64,000 bases of DNA from Candidatus Angelobacter sp. (GCA_035643775.1 DASQPV010000016.1:1-64000), one strand, 5' to 3'; shown: positions 42,982 to 52,633, counted from the first letter of the stretch. A program made the numbers and translations. Notes: generated by a model from the sequence alone, not told the origin.

Positions 42982-43854
42982 ATAAGGAACAAGCAAATTT
43001 CTAGCTGAAGAATGTCTTAATTTTTTCAATCCACAAGTTTCAATTTGTCTAACACGTTCTCTTGTCAAATCGCATACCTTTCCTACTTCTTCCAAGGTCA
43101 TTGGAGGTTCACCTCCAAGACCAAAGTGTAAAGTTATAACGAGCCTTTCACGATCATTTAGTGTTGTATTTAACGCTCTTTCAATCTCTTTTCGAAGATA
43201 TTCTTGATCTAGAGATTTATCGGGTCTAGTATATTCTTCGTGTCTAATTACATCGTATAGATTAGAATCTTCTCTATCTACTAATGGAGCATCCATAGAA
43301 ATTTGACGTACAGAATTTTTTATAGATTCTTCTACAGATTTTTCAAGAAGATTTAAATTTTCTGCAATTTCTCTTATTGAAGGGGTTCTGTGAAGTTTTT
43401 GCTCTAAATGAGTTGCTGTCTTATTAATTTTGTTGCTTAATCCAATTTTATTGGTAGGCTGACGTACGCATCGAGACAGTTCCGCTAAAGCTTGCATAAT
43501 AGATTGTCTAATCCACCAAACCGCATAAGAGATGAATTTAAACCCTTTTGTATGATCAAAACGAGAAGCAGCTTTTATAAGGCCTAAATTTCCTTCATTA
43601 ATGAGATCTCCCAAAGAAAGACCTTGATTTTGATATTTCTTAGCAATAGATACCACAAAGCGTAAATTAGCTTCAATAAGTCTTTGAGAAGCAGTTTTAA
43701 TTACTCGTTTATTAGAATTCTCTTTAATCGCTTTAGCAAATTCTATTTCTTTTTCGTGAGTTAAAAGACGGATTTTACCAATATCTTTTAGATATTTATC
43801 TAAAGATTCGGAATCCCTATTAGTTATTTGCTTGGTAATTTTAAGTTGTCTCAT
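42970..43854 (-). CDS. rpoD: RNA polymerase primary sigma factor, short Bacteroidota type
   Basis: A 294-residue sigma-70 factor lacking region 1.1, the usual form of the primary sigma factor in Bacteroidota. Region 1.2 starts near [12 protein letters not shown] and region 2 contains [30 protein letters not shown] and [15 protein letters not shown] (promoter melting). Region 3 and region 4.2 ([19 protein letters not shown]) follow. It should recognise the TTG/TAnnTTTG promoters of the phylum. It is convergent with tadA, with a 12-base overlap, and lies downstream of pnp. Confidence 0.95.
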   Translation of the reverse strand: MRQLKITKQITNRDSESLDKYLKDIGKIRLLTHEKEIEFAKAIKENSNKRVIKTASQRLIEANLRFVVSIAKKYQNQGLSLGDLINEGNLGLIKAASRFDHTKGFKFISYAVWWIRQSIMQALAELSRCVRQPTNKIGLSNKINKTATHLEQKLHRTPSIREIAENLNLLEKSVEESIKNSVRQISMDAPLVDREDSNLYDVIRHEEYTRPDKSLDQEYLRKEIERALNTTLNDRERLVITLHFGLGGEPPMTLEEVGKVCDLTRERVRQIETCGLKKLRHSSARNLLVPYLGD

Positions 43855-43874
43855 ATTTAATTTAATTTATAGAT

Positions 43875-46031
43875 CTATCCAACATAGGTGCTCTTGCTCT
43901 GAGGTAGAAGAGCCTTTCTAGAAAGTTTCATTTTTTTTCCATCTATTCCTATCAATTTTACTTTTATTTCATCTCCAATTTTTAGAACCTCTTCTACTTT
44001 ATTCAATCTTTTATTCTCAATTTCAGAAATATGTAGTAATCCTTCCACTCCTTTAGCTAATTCAACAAAAGCCCCAAAATCTTTAATTGATTTTACTTTT
44101 GCCTTGTAAATACCCCCTATTTTTGGAAAAAAAGTAATAGACTTTATAAGATCAACTGCTTTCTGAATTTTATTAAAATTTTTTCCAAAAACTTCTACGA
44201 ATCCAACTCCTCCTTTTTCTTCGATAGAAATAGAAGTATCTGTATACTCCTGGATTTCTTGAATTACCTTCCCGCCTGAACCTATTACAGAACCAATGAA
44301 ATCTTTTGGAATATCCAAATAAATAATTTTTGGCGCACTATCTTTAATATTTTTTCTTGAAACTGGAAGAGTTTCTATAATTTTTTGCAAAATTTGCAAT
44401 CTTCCCTCTCTAGCTTGAAAGAGAACTTTTTCTAATATATTATAAGGAACTCCTCTATTCTTAAGATCCATTTGGCATGCGGTTATCCCAAATTTTGTTC
44501 CTGCAATCTTAAAATCCATATCCCCAAAATAATCTTCCTCACTTAAAATATCTGAAATTATTACCCCTTCGTTTGTTATTTCATCAGTAACTAATCCCAT
44601 AGAAATTCCAGCAACTGGATTTTTAATAGAAATCCCAGCATCCATTAAAGCTAAAGTTCCAGCACAAACAGAAGCCATAGAAGAAGACCCATCTGACTCA
44701 AGTGTATCCGAAACTAACCTTATAGTATATGGATTTTCATTTGGAATGATACTATTTAAAGCTCTCTGTGCTAATATTCCATGCCCAATCTCTCTTCTAG
44801 AAACGCCTAGTATTTGCCTAATATCTCCAGTTGAAAATGGAGGGAAATTATAATGTAGATAAAATTTTTCTCTATTTTCTAAAACGGCGCTATCAATTCT
44901 GTTAACATCAATGGAAGAACCTAAAGTTACTGTTACTAGAGATTGAGTATCTCCTCTAGTAAAAAGCGCAGACCCATGCACGCTAGGAAGATAATCGACT
45001 AAGCTCCATATTGGACGAATTTGTTTCGGAGTTCTTCCATCAATACGAATATAATTTTTTAGAATAATAAAACGAACAACTTGTCTTTTTATTTCATAAA
45101 AATATTTTTTTATACAGATTTCTTTTCTTTCATAAAGTTCTTCAGTTAAAAGCTTTTTAAAAGCTTTTAAAACTTTTTCATATTTCCTAGATCTATGTTT
45201 CTTACCTAAAAAACTTTTAGAAATCTTTATAATTTCCTCGTATGAAAACTCATAAAGCCTATTTTTTATTTTTTCTTCAAAAAAATTATTATTGTTTATA
45301 TAATAAGAATAATATTTTTTTTGAGGTTTTATTTTCTGGAATAATCTGTGTTGGGCTTCTATCTGAATTTTAACATATTCATGTGCTTCTTTAAGGGCTT
45401 GCAAAAAATGTTTTTCAGAAATTTCTTTCATTTCTCCATCTATCATTAGAATAGCATCTTTAGATGCTCCTATTACCAAATCCATATCCGATTTTTCAAT
45501 CTGCTCAATTATAGGATTTATAATAAATTTTCCATTATTTTTAATAATACGTACTTCTGATATAGGTCCATTGAATGGGACCCCAGATATAGTTAGAGCG
45601 GCAGAAGCAGCTAAACCTGCTAAACTATAGGGCAAAACCTCCCCATCTCCATAAGATAGAAGAGTTATCATTATCTGAATCGCTCTTGAAAAGTTTTTAG
45701 GGAATAATGGGCGAAGTACCCTATCAACTAAACGCATGGTTAGTATTTCTTCGTTAGAAGGTCTCCCTTCTCTTTTAACAAATCCGCTTGGAATTTTTCC
45801 ACCTGCATAATATTTTTCTCTATATGAAACTTTCAAAGGAAAATAATTTTCTTTATGCTCTTCAATTTTATCACCTATAACAGCTGTTGCTAAAAGCATC
45901 GTATTTCCAATACTAACTACAACAGATCCATCTGCTCTTCTAGCTAAGAACCCTGCTTCTATTCTAAGAACCCTTCCGTCTTTCAAAAATACGGTTTCTT
46001 TTATTGCTTTATTGGTTACTTTAAACGTCAT
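43875..46031 (-). CDS. pnp: Polyribonucleotide nucleotidyltransferase (PNPase)
   Basis: Phosphorolytic 3'-5' exoribonuclease of 718 residues. Two RNase PH-like cores are present: the first includes LRIEAGFLARRADGSVVV and PSGFVKREGRPSNEEIL, the second RTPKQIRPIWS, FTRGDTQSLVTVTLG and DILSEEDYFGDMDFKIAGT. They are followed by a KH domain (IGSGGKVIQEI) and an S1 domain (YKAKVKSIKDFGAFVEL). It follows rpsO by 30 bases in the classical rpsO-pnp order. Along with RNase R it provides the RNA turnover machinery seen here. Confidence 0.96.
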   Translation of the reverse strand: MTFKVTNKAIKETVFLKDGRVLRIEAGFLARRADGSVVVSIGNTMLLATAVIGDKIEEHKENYFPLKVSYREKYYAGGKIPSGFVKREGRPSNEEILTMRLVDRVLRPLFPKNFSRAIQIMITLLSYGDGEVLPYSLAGLAASAALTISGVPFNGPISEVRIIKNNGKFIINPIIEQIEKSDMDLVIGASKDAILMIDGEMKEISEKHFLQALKEAHEYVKIQIEAQHRLFQKIKPQKKYYSYYINNNNFFEEKIKNRLYEFSYEEIIKISKSFLGKKHRSRKYEKVLKAFKKLLTEELYERKEICIKKYFYEIKRQVVRFIILKNYIRIDGRTPKQIRPIWSLVDYLPSVHGSALFTRGDTQSLVTVTLGSSIDVNRIDSAVLENREKFYLHYNFPPFSTGDIRQILGVSRREIGHGILAQRALNSIIPNENPYTIRLVSDTLESDGSSSMASVCAGTLALMDAGISIKNPVAGISMGLVTDEITNEGVIISDILSEEDYFGDMDFKIAGTKFGITACQMDLKNRGVPYNILEKVLFQAREGRLQILQKIIETLPVSRKNIKDSAPKIIYLDIPKDFIGSVIGSGGKVIQEIQEYTDTSISIEEKGGVGFVEVFGKNFNKIQKAVDLIKSITFFPKIGGIYKAKVKSIKDFGAFVELAKGVEGLLHISEIENKRLNKVEEVLKIGDEIKVKLIGIDGKKMKLSRKALLPQSKSTYVG

Positions 46032-46061
46032 ATAATTTTTTTTATTTAAAAAATAATCTTC

Positions 46062-46331
46062 TCATCTAAGATTAAATTTTTCTATAATATTCTCGTAATC
46101 ATCTAATGATCTATTTTTTTTTAGATACTTAAGCAATCGCTTTCTCTTCCCTACCAAATTAACCAAAGCTCTCTCTGAATTGAAATCTTTTTTATTTAGT
46201 TCAAGATGCTTATTTAAATGGTTTATCCTAAACGATAATAAAGCTATTTGGGATTGGGTAGATCCTGTATTTTCTTCAAATCCTCCATATTTTTTAAAAA
46301 TTTTTTTTTTAGAAAAGTGCATATTTAACAA
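46062..46331 (-). CDS. rpsO: Small-subunit ribosomal protein uS15
   Basis: An 89-residue helical protein binding the central domain of 16S rRNA. GSTQSQIALLSFRINHLNKHL and the C-terminal KRKRLLKYLKK are the family signatures. It sits between menG and pnp on the minus strand; the rpsO-pnp pair is conserved widely. Start MLNMHFSKKK leaves an alternative Met at codon 4. Confidence 0.95.
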   Translation of the reverse strand: MLNMHFSKKKIFKKYGGFEENTGSTQSQIALLSFRINHLNKHLELNKKDFNSERALVNLVGKRKRLLKYLKKNRSLDDYENIIEKFNLR

Positions 46332-46347
46332 CTTTTAAAATAAAAAA

Positions 46348-47052
46348 TTATTCCATTTTATTAGAGACATATATGGAAACTATTCCTAAAGTCAAAGTAA
46401 TAATTTTTTTTACTAAAAACCCTTTATCAATAAACACTTTCTCTATATGAGATTTATGCGAAAAAGAAAATATTGAACGTTGTAAATAACTGTATGCAAG
46501 ATTGTCTCCAGATAGTAGAAAACCTATAAATTTTAGGGTATGTAAATAAAAGGTATATAAATATTTTAGAATCTTTCTTTTTGGTTTGGAAAACTCCAAA
46601 ACTACAAAAACTCCCCCAGGTTTAAGAACTCTATGAATTTCTTTTAAACAAAGATCTAGACATTCAAAATTTCGCAAGCCAAAAGACACTGTAACTGCGT
46701 CAAAAAAATTACTTTCAAAAAGCATAGATCTCGAGTTTCCCTTTAACATTTTTATACTATTCTCTAATTTTAGAGTTTTTATTTTTTTTCTTCCTATTTC
46801 AAGCATTCCATCAGAAATATCTAGACCTATAACATCTAGTCCCTTTATTGTTTTAACTAGCATTATCGCTAAATCTCCTGTTCCAGATGCCAAATCCAAC
46901 ACTTTTTTTGGATAAAAAGAGTAAATAACAGAGACGACTTTCTTACGCCATGTAAAATCAGCTCCAAAAGAAAGAATATGATTGATAAAATCATATTTTG
47001 GAGAAATACGATCAAACATTTTTTCAATTTGACTATTTTTATATAAATTCAT
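46348..47052 (-). CDS. menG: Demethylmenaquinone methyltransferase
   Basis: SAM-dependent C-methyltransferase of the UbiE/MenG family (234 residues) catalysing the last step of menaquinone synthesis. It has KYDFINHILSFGADFTWRK at the N-terminus, the SAM-binding DLASGTGDLAIML and GLDISDGML, and SFGLRNFECLDLCLKEIHRVLKPGG. The menaquinone rather than ubiquinone role is inferred from the phylum. It implies a menaquinone pool, the expected electron donor to alternative complex III coded at 56.6-64 kb. Its start is only 14 bases from the divergent rpmE start. Confidence 0.93.
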   Translation of the reverse strand: MNLYKNSQIEKMFDRISPKYDFINHILSFGADFTWRKKVVSVIYSFYPKKVLDLASGTGDLAIMLVKTIKGLDVIGLDISDGMLEIGRKKIKTLKLENSIKMLKGNSRSMLFESNFFDAVTVSFGLRNFECLDLCLKEIHRVLKPGGVFVVLEFSKPKRKILKYLYTFYLHTLKFIGFLLSGDNLAYSYLQRSIFSFSHKSHIEKVFIDKGFLVKKIITLTLGIVSIYVSNKME

Positions 47053-47066
47053 AATTTATCCGTATA

Positions 47067-47309
47067 ATGAAAAAAAATATACATCCAGAAAATTATAGAT
47101 TAGTTGCTTTTAAAGATATAAGTAGTGGAGATTGGTTTTTTAGCAGATCAACTGTTAAAACAAAAGATACGATAAAAATAGAAGATATGGACTATCCTTT
47201 GTATAAGCTGGAAATTTCCAGCAAATCTCATCCATTTTTTACAGGTAAAATTAAATTCGTTGATACAGAAGGACGTATAGAAAAATTTCTTAAAAAATAT
47301 AAAAAATGA
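47067..47309 (+). CDS. rpmE2: Large-subunit ribosomal protein bL31, type B
   Basis: An 80-residue zinc-free bL31: the protein begins [17 protein letters not shown] and lacks the CxxC motifs of the zinc form, while [23 protein letters not shown] matches the type B C-terminus. It is divergent from menG with a 14-base gap and is followed after eight bases by the convergent tsaD end. Confidence 0.95.
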   Translation: MKKNIHPENYRLVAFKDISSGDWFFSRSTVKTKDTIKIEDMDYPLYKLEISSKSHPFFTGKIKFVDTEGRIEKFLKKYKK

Positions 47310-47317
47310 TTTTTCTC

Positions 47318-48325
47318 CTATTTTTTAGTACCCATACTAAAATGGTAAAACTTCTTTTTTCTATAACTTAGAAAACCAACTAGCGCTATCATAGCTGCAT
47401 TATCCAAAGTATATTCTTTGGGTAAAAGATAAATTTCCCACCCTTTTTGTAAAGAAATATGGAAAAATCGTTTACGTAATTCTGAGTTTGCTGAAACTCC
47501 TCCAGAAAGAGCTACTTTATGAATTTTTGTTTTAAAAACAGCGTTTTCAATTTTCTCAATTAGAATATCACAAATAACTTTTTGTAATGAAGCGCATAAA
47601 TCTGGTAAGTTTTTTTTAATAAACATGGAATCTATTTTTAATTGTTTTTTCGTAAAAAGCAAAATATGAGTCTTCAATCCACTGAAACTAAAATTTAATC
47701 CATTTATCTTAGGTTTTGAAAAAGAAAAACGATTAGGATTCCCCTCTATCGCATATTTATCAATTAAAGGACCTCCAGGGTAAGGAAACCCCCAGAGTTT
47801 GGCTACTTTATCAAAAGTTTCTCCCACTGAAACATCGACCGTTTTTCCTAACAAATTAATTTTGAAAAAATCATTTACAAGTACTATTTTTGTATGTCCT
47901 CCACTTATGGTTAAACATAAAAAAGGAAAATCTGGAGGATTATAATGAACCCCTTCAATAAAATGAGCTAAAATATGAGCTCTAACATGATGCACTCCAA
48001 TTAGGGGTATATTTAGTGTCAAAGCTAAAGATTTAGCAAAAGAAGCACCTACAAATAAAGAGCCAATAAGACCAATACCTATTGTAAAAGAAACTGCATT
48101 CAACTGATCTTTAGATATTTTTGCTGAAGAAAGAGCTTTTTGAATGATGTAAACTATGTTTTTTTGGTGAAATCTAGAGGCTAATTCTGGTAGAACTCCA
48201 CCAAAGTTTTTATGTATTTCTTGGGTGGATACTTCGTTTGAAAGTACACGAAACCCTTTACTCACAGAAGCTGATGTTTCATCGCAAGATGATTCTATAC
48301 CCAAAATAATAGGTGTTTCTCTCAT
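47318..48325 (-). CDS. tsaD: tRNA threonylcarbamoyladenosine transferase TsaD
   Basis: A 335-residue ASKHA-fold metalloprotein that transfers threonylcarbamoyl to A37 of ANN-decoding tRNAs. Signatures are ILGIESSCDETS, the metal-binding HHVRAHILAHF, LTISGGHTKIVLV and KVALSGGVSANSELR. Its partner TsaB is encoded at 55913-56554. The start codon region lies inside a perfect 31-base tandem duplication (48314-48375), so an upstream duplicate ATG begins a nine-codon reading frame that ends just before the real start. Confidence 0.95.
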   Translation of the reverse strand: MRETPIILGIESSCDETSASVSKGFRVLSNEVSTQEIHKNFGGVLPELASRFHQKNIVYIIQKALSSAKISKDQLNAVSFTIGIGLIGSLFVGASFAKSLALTLNIPLIGVHHVRAHILAHFIEGVHYNPPDFPFLCLTISGGHTKIVLVNDFFKINLLGKTVDVSVGETFDKVAKLWGFPYPGGPLIDKYAIEGNPNRFSFSKPKINGLNFSFSGLKTHILLFTKKQLKIDSMFIKKNLPDLCASLQKVICDILIEKIENAVFKTKIHKVALSGGVSANSELRKRFFHISLQKGWEIYLLPKEYTLDNAAMIALVGFLSYRKKKFYHFSMGTKK

Positions 48326-48375
48326 TTTATAAAAATTTAAAGGATGTTTCTCTCATTTTATAAAAATTTAAAGGA
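48314..48375. repeat. Perfect 31-bp tandem duplication spanning the tsaD start
   Basis: Copy 1 is 48314-48344 and copy 2 is 48345-48375; each begins TGTTTCTCTCATTTTATAAA and ends AAATTTAAAGGA. Copy 1 carries the tsaD ATG (48323-48325) with its first codons. Copy 2 carries a duplicate ATG (48354-48356, minus strand), and its right edge includes the first three bases of tRNA-Ser. Because 31 is not a multiple of three, the duplicate start is out of frame with tsaD. Confidence 0.95.
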
Positions 48376-48456
48376 GAGTTGCCGGAGTGGTTAAACGGAA
48401 TAGTTTGCTAAACTGTCGACATCGCTGTCGCGTGGGTTCAAATCCCACACTCTCCG
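48373..48456 (+). tRNA. tRNA-Ser(GCT)
   Basis: Class II tRNA of 84 nt with acceptor GGAGAGT pairing ACTCTCC and discriminator G. The anticodon loop TTGCTAA carries GCT, a long variable arm (GTCGACATCGCTGTCGC) follows, and the T-arm holds GGTTCAAATCC. The first three bases overlap the 31-bp duplication that includes the tsaD start. Confidence 0.95.
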
Positions 48457-48467
48457 TCTACGATCTA

Positions 48468-48542
48468 CGGGGTGTGGCGTAGTTTGGGTATCGCACCTGG
48501 TTTGGGACCAGGCAAACGAGGGTTCGAATCCTTCCACCCCGA
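48468..48542 (+). tRNA. tRNA-Pro(TGG)
   Basis: A 75-nt cloverleaf with acceptor CGGGGTG pairing CACCCCG and discriminator A. The anticodon loop TTTGGGA carries TGG and the T-arm holds GGTTCGAATCC. Second of three plus-strand tRNAs in this cluster. Confidence 0.95.
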
Positions 48543-48551
48543 CTACCTAAA

Positions 48552-48625
48552 GGTCACGTAGCTCAGTTGGATAGAGCACTTGCCTTCTAAGTAAGAGGTC
48601 ACAGGTTCGAAGCCTGTCGTGATTT
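48552..48625 (+). tRNA. tRNA-Arg(TCT)
   Basis: A 74-nt cloverleaf with acceptor GGTCACG pairing CGTGATT (two G-T pairs at the end). The anticodon loop CTTCTAA carries TCT and the T-arm holds GGTTCGAAGCC. The T-run after the acceptor makes the 3' end uncertain by a base or two and could serve as a terminator. Confidence 0.92.
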
Positions 48626-48636
48626 TTTTTTATTGG

Positions 48637-48719
48637 TACCTATGGCGGGAATCGAACCCGCATAACCAATGGTTACAGGATTTTAAGTCCTGCGTGTCTG
48701 CCAATTCCACCACACAGGC
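48637..48719 (-). tRNA. tRNA-Leu(TAA)
   Basis: Minus-strand class II tRNA of 83 nt with acceptor GCCTGTG pairing CATAGGT and discriminator A. Bases 48634-48636 would encode a 3' CCA. The anticodon loop CTTAAAA carries TAA, and the D-arm GTGGAATTGGCAGACAC matches tRNA-Leu. Confidence 0.93.
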
Positions 48720-48727
48720 ATTAAATA

Positions 48728-48800
48728 AGCGAAAGGCGGGAATCGAACCCGCTACCTCGACCTTGGCAAGGTCGTACTCTGCCAACTAAGCTACTCTCGC
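48728..48800 (-). tRNA. tRNA-Gly(GCC)
   Basis: Minus-strand cloverleaf of 73 nt with acceptor GCGAGAG pairing CTTTCGC. The anticodon loop TTGCCAA carries GCC and the T-arm holds GGTTCGATTCC. Its first ten bases overlap the 3' end of mutS on the same strand, and its TAG at positions 8-10 serves as the mutS stop codon. Confidence 0.94.
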
Positions 48801-51310
48801 ATTTTTATCATTTTTTTAAACTCATTAAGTTTTATTAATGCATCTACAGGAGTTAAAAGATTCAAATCTATCTTAAGAAGATTCTCTCTTATGGATTCAA
48901 GAGTTTGATCTTGAAAAAACTTGAATTGAAAATTTAAAATTTCAGTAGCACGTTGAATTATGTGAATGGGAACTCCAGCCATTTTTGCAACGTGAATACC
49001 ATAACTGTGTTCGCTTTCTCCTTGTATAAGTTTATACAAGAAAACTACTTTTCCATCTATTTCCTTTACGGATACATTAAAATTTTTAATTCTATTAAAA
49101 AATCTAGACATTTCACTTAATTCATGGTAATGTGTAGCAAATAAAGTTTTAGGTCTTTTAACATGCTGATGGAGAAATTCCGTAACAGCCCAAGCTATGG
49201 ATATTCCATCATAAGTACTTGTCCCTCTTCCAATTTCGTCAAAAATTATCAAGCTTCTATCTGAAAAATTGTTCAAAATATTTGCGGTTTCATTCATTTC
49301 AACCATGAAAGTTGATTCACCGAGAGAAATATTATCAGAAGCACCCACTCTACTAAAAATTTTGTCTATTCTCCCAATTTTAGCACTTTTAGCCGAAACA
49401 TAACTTCCAATATGTGACATTAGAACAATCAATGCTGTTTGCCGAAGGATCGCAGATTTTCCAGACATATTAGGCCCCGTAATCATTAAAATCTGTTGAT
49501 CGCTTCTATTAAGATGAATATCATTAGCTATATAAGTTTTCCCAATAGGTAGATTCTTTTCAATAATAGGATGTCTTCCCTTAAAAATTTCTAAATCAAA
49601 AGATTCGTCTAATACTGGCCTAATGTAATTATTTTCAGAAGAGCAAATAGAAAAAGAATGAAAAACATCAATACAAGCTATATTTCTTGCGTTTTCTAGC
49701 ATAATTTTTATATATCCAGAAAGATGGAGAATCAATTCATTAAAAATTTCCTTTTCTAAATAAAAAATTTTTTTTTCAGCGACCAAAACTTTAGCCTCAT
49801 ACTCTTTTAGCTCTTCGCTAATATATCGTTCAGAATTTGCTAAGGTTTGTTTACGTAACCATCTACTCGGAACTTTATTTTTATATGCATTTCTTATTTC
49901 TATATAATACCCAAAGATTCTGTTGAATGAAATTTTCAAACTTCCAATACCTGTACGTTTACGCTCTCTTAAGATAAGTTTTTCAAGATAATCTTTACTT
50001 GAAGACATCAAGTCACGTAAATAATCTAGCTCTTTAGAATAACCTTTTGCTATAAAATTTCCCTTATTAATTTTATAAGGAGGATCAGAAGAAAGTGTTT
50101 TCATAATTCTGTCGCAGAATCCAATCCAAGAATGGAGTTTTTCAGCTAAAATTTTAAATACAGATGATTTTACTTTTAAAAGAATTTTTTTAATAGTAGA
50201 AATTGCGACCAAAGATTTATGCAAAACGATTACTTCTCTAGGTGTAATACGTTTAGAAGAAATTTTAAAGGTGAGTCTTTCAACGTCAGATATTCTTTTA
50301 AGTTGATCAAAGATTCTTAATGAAACGTTTTTTTTATCCAAAAATTCAAATACGGCATTATGTCTTTCTTCAATTTTTGAAATATTTTTAAGCGGAAATA
50401 AAATCCACCTTTTCAGAAGCCTAGCTCCTATGGTAGATACTGTTTTATCTAGAATATTAATTAGTGCAAGGCCTTTGTCGTTAAGAGATTTTACTATTTC
50501 AAGATTTCTCAAAGTAAAATCATCTATCCAGAGATATTTTTCTTCTTCCATTTGGCTAATAGAAGAAATATGTTCAATGCAATTGTGCTCAGTATCAGAA
50601 AGATACTGTAAAACAGCACCAGCTGCTGATATAGCTAAAGGGAAATTTTCAATTCCGAATCCTTTAAGAGATATTGTTTGAAACTTACAAGTAAGTTTTT
50701 CGTAAGCTGCGTTATATTCAAAAACCCAATCAAACATAGCATAATTACGATACCCTACCCCAAAAACAAGATTAAATATATTTTTAAATTTTTTGGGGTA
50801 AATAATTTCATTTGGCTGAAAACGTTTCACTAATTCATTTACATGTTTTGCTGAATTTTCTAAAATAAAAAATTCTCCAGATGAAATATCCAATAATGCA
50901 GCTCCTCCCTTCTCTCTTTCCCAGAAAAGAGATATTAAAAAATTGTTAGTACGAGAATCAAAGATTTGATCGTTTAATGCAAGAGACGGGGTAACTAATT
51001 CTGTAACATCTCTTTTTAGAATAGAATTAGACTGAGATTCTTCTAACTGATCACAAATAGCAACACGAAAACCAGCTCTAACAAGTTTTGGTAGATAAGA
51101 GTCAATGGAATGATATGGAAATCCAGCTAAATCAATGTTCGAACGTTTTGTCAAAGCAATATCAAGTATTTGAGAACATTTAATAGCATCTTCTGCTAAA
51201 GTTTCGTAAAAATCCCCCACTCTAAATAGCAATAATGCATCAGTATATCTTGATTTTATCGCATAATACTGATTCATAAGTGGGGTATTTTTATATTCAT
51301 TTTTTTTCAC
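48791..51310 (-). CDS. mutS: DNA mismatch repair protein MutS
   Basis: An 839-residue mismatch-recognition ATPase. Domain I has the mispair-contacting F-x-E motif in GDFYETLAEDA. The lever and clamp domains follow, and the ATPase domain carries Walker A GPNMSGKSAILRQ, IGRIDKIFSRVGASDNI, Walker B LIIFDEIGRGTSTYDG and ATHYHEL. The helix-turn-helix region after SEHSYGIHVAKMAGVP is present, but the tail after residue 820 is short (KKMIKMRE). The last ten bases lie within tRNA-Gly. Keeping mutS in a strongly reduced genome is noteworthy; mutL is not seen in this window. Confidence 0.96.
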   Translation of the reverse strand: MKKNEYKNTPLMNQYYAIKSRYTDALLLFRVGDFYETLAEDAIKCSQILDIALTKRSNIDLAGFPYHSIDSYLPKLVRAGFRVAICDQLEESQSNSILKRDVTELVTPSLALNDQIFDSRTNNFLISLFWEREKGGAALLDISSGEFFILENSAKHVNELVKRFQPNEIIYPKKFKNIFNLVFGVGYRNYAMFDWVFEYNAAYEKLTCKFQTISLKGFGIENFPLAISAAGAVLQYLSDTEHNCIEHISSISQMEEEKYLWIDDFTLRNLEIVKSLNDKGLALINILDKTVSTIGARLLKRWILFPLKNISKIEERHNAVFEFLDKKNVSLRIFDQLKRISDVERLTFKISSKRITPREVIVLHKSLVAISTIKKILLKVKSSVFKILAEKLHSWIGFCDRIMKTLSSDPPYKINKGNFIAKGYSKELDYLRDLMSSSKDYLEKLILRERKRTGIGSLKISFNRIFGYYIEIRNAYKNKVPSRWLRKQTLANSERYISEELKEYEAKVLVAEKKIFYLEKEIFNELILHLSGYIKIMLENARNIACIDVFHSFSICSSENNYIRPVLDESFDLEIFKGRHPIIEKNLPIGKTYIANDIHLNRSDQQILMITGPNMSGKSAILRQTALIVLMSHIGSYVSAKSAKIGRIDKIFSRVGASDNISLGESTFMVEMNETANILNNFSDRSLIIFDEIGRGTSTYDGISIAWAVTEFLHQHVKRPKTLFATHYHELSEMSRFFNRIKNFNVSVKEIDGKVVFLYKLIQGESEHSYGIHVAKMAGVPIHIIQRATEILNFQFKFFQDQTLESIRENLLKIDLNLLTPVDALIKLNEFKKMIKMRE

Positions 51311-51349
51311 AATATTTGCTAAATTGTATACGTAACTTACACGCTGCTC

Positions 51350-52621
51350 CTATTCAAATTTATTTAAGTAACAAAGTGGACGAATCTTTTCTAGGATAAA
51401 CTCTTTATCAATTAAAATATTTACAGGACCATCTATATCAAACATGATGTCTCTTAAAATATATTCGCAAAAAGAACGCAAACCTCGAGCGCCTAAATTA
51501 AATTCCAAAGACTTTTCGGAAATAATATCTAAAGCTTCATCTGTAAAATTTAAAGATCTTTTATCCAAAGAGAAGATCTTTTGATATTGTTTAATCAAGG
51601 AGTTATTGGGTTCTAATAAAATCCTTTTCAGAAAACTTGGATCCAAAGGATCTAAATGAACAATAACTGGAAAACGCCCTATTAATTCAGGAATTAAGCC
51701 AAATTCCTGAATATCTTGAGCCAGAACAAAATGTAAAAGGTTTTCTCTATTTTTCATTTCTTTTTTTTTGGTTTGATATCCTATTCTGGATAAATTCAAT
51801 CTATTGGAGATTATTCTTTCTAAACCATCGAAAGACCCTCCTGATATAAACAATATTTTCTTAGTATTAATAGGGATCATTCTTTGATCCGGATGCTTTC
51901 TTCCACCTTGAGGTGGAATGTGAACAATAGACCCTTCTAATATTTTCAGCAAAGCTTGTTGTACTCCTTCTCCGGAAACATCCCGGGTAATAGAAGGATT
52001 ATCTCCTCTCCTAGCTATTTTGTCTATTTCGTCAATAAAAACTATTCCTTGTTCTGCATATTTTATATCGTAATCTGCAGCTTGTAATAATCTGGTTAAG
52101 ATGCTTTCCACATCTTCCCCCACATATCCTGCTTCTGTAAAGACAGTTGCATCAACTATTGTAAATGGTACCTTTAAAAGTTGGGAAATACTTTGTGCAA
52201 GTAAAGTCTTTCCTGTTCCAGTTGCCCCAATCATCAAAATATTAGATTTTTCCAATTCTAATCCATCCTCCAAATAATCATAGTATGCGATGCATTTGTA
52301 GTGATTGTAGATAGAAACAGAAAGTGTCTTTTTAGCTTCATCCTGGCCTATGACATGTTTATCTAAATAAAATTTAATATCTTTAGGGGTCATAAAATTT
52401 CTTAAATTTTTATTGTTATTCTGAGTATGAGTATTATTATAATGAGGAGTATGAAGTATAGGATTTCCTATCCTTTTGAAAAAGGATCTCTTTTTCATTA
52501 AGAGACTAGCTTGAGATATACAATGATCGCAGATATATCCTTCTTCTTCTACTCCACCTATGAGTACAATTACTTCTGCTCTTTTTCGGCCACAAAAAAC
52601 ACATTTTAACTCTCTTTTCAT
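51350..52621 (-). CDS. clpX: ATP-dependent Clp protease ATP-binding subunit ClpX
   Basis: A 423-residue AAA+ unfoldase feeding ClpP. The N-terminal zinc-binding domain has CVFCGRKR and CDHC, and the AAA+ core has Walker [26 protein letters not shown], Walker [11 protein letters not shown] and the sensor region [12 protein letters not shown]. The ClpP-contacting loop falls near [14 protein letters not shown]. It lies 12 bases downstream of clpP in the usual order for Bacteroidota. Confidence 0.96.
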   Translation of the reverse strand: MKRELKCVFCGRKRAEVIVLIGGVEEEGYICDHCISQASLLMKKRSFFKRIGNPILHTPHYNNTHTQNNNKNLRNFMTPKDIKFYLDKHVIGQDEAKKTLSVSIYNHYKCIAYYDYLEDGLELEKSNILMIGATGTGKTLLAQSISQLLKVPFTIVDATVFTEAGYVGEDVESILTRLLQAADYDIKYAEQGIVFIDEIDKIARRGDNPSITRDVSGEGVQQALLKILEGSIVHIPPQGGRKHPDQRMIPINTKKILFISGGSFDGLERIISNRLNLSRIGYQTKKKEMKNRENLLHFVLAQDIQEFGLIPELIGRFPVIVHLDPLDPSFLKRILLEPNNSLIKQYQKIFSLDKRSLNFTDEALDIISEKSLEFNLGARGLRSFCEYILRDIMFDIDGPVNILIDKEFILEKIRPLCYLNKFE

Positions 52622-52633
52622 AACTTTTTATTT

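Noticed and set aside
48301-48380. 31-bp duplication as the start of a CRISPR array
   Set aside because: Only two adjacent copies without spacers, and they include the tsaD start codon; this is a simple tandem duplication.
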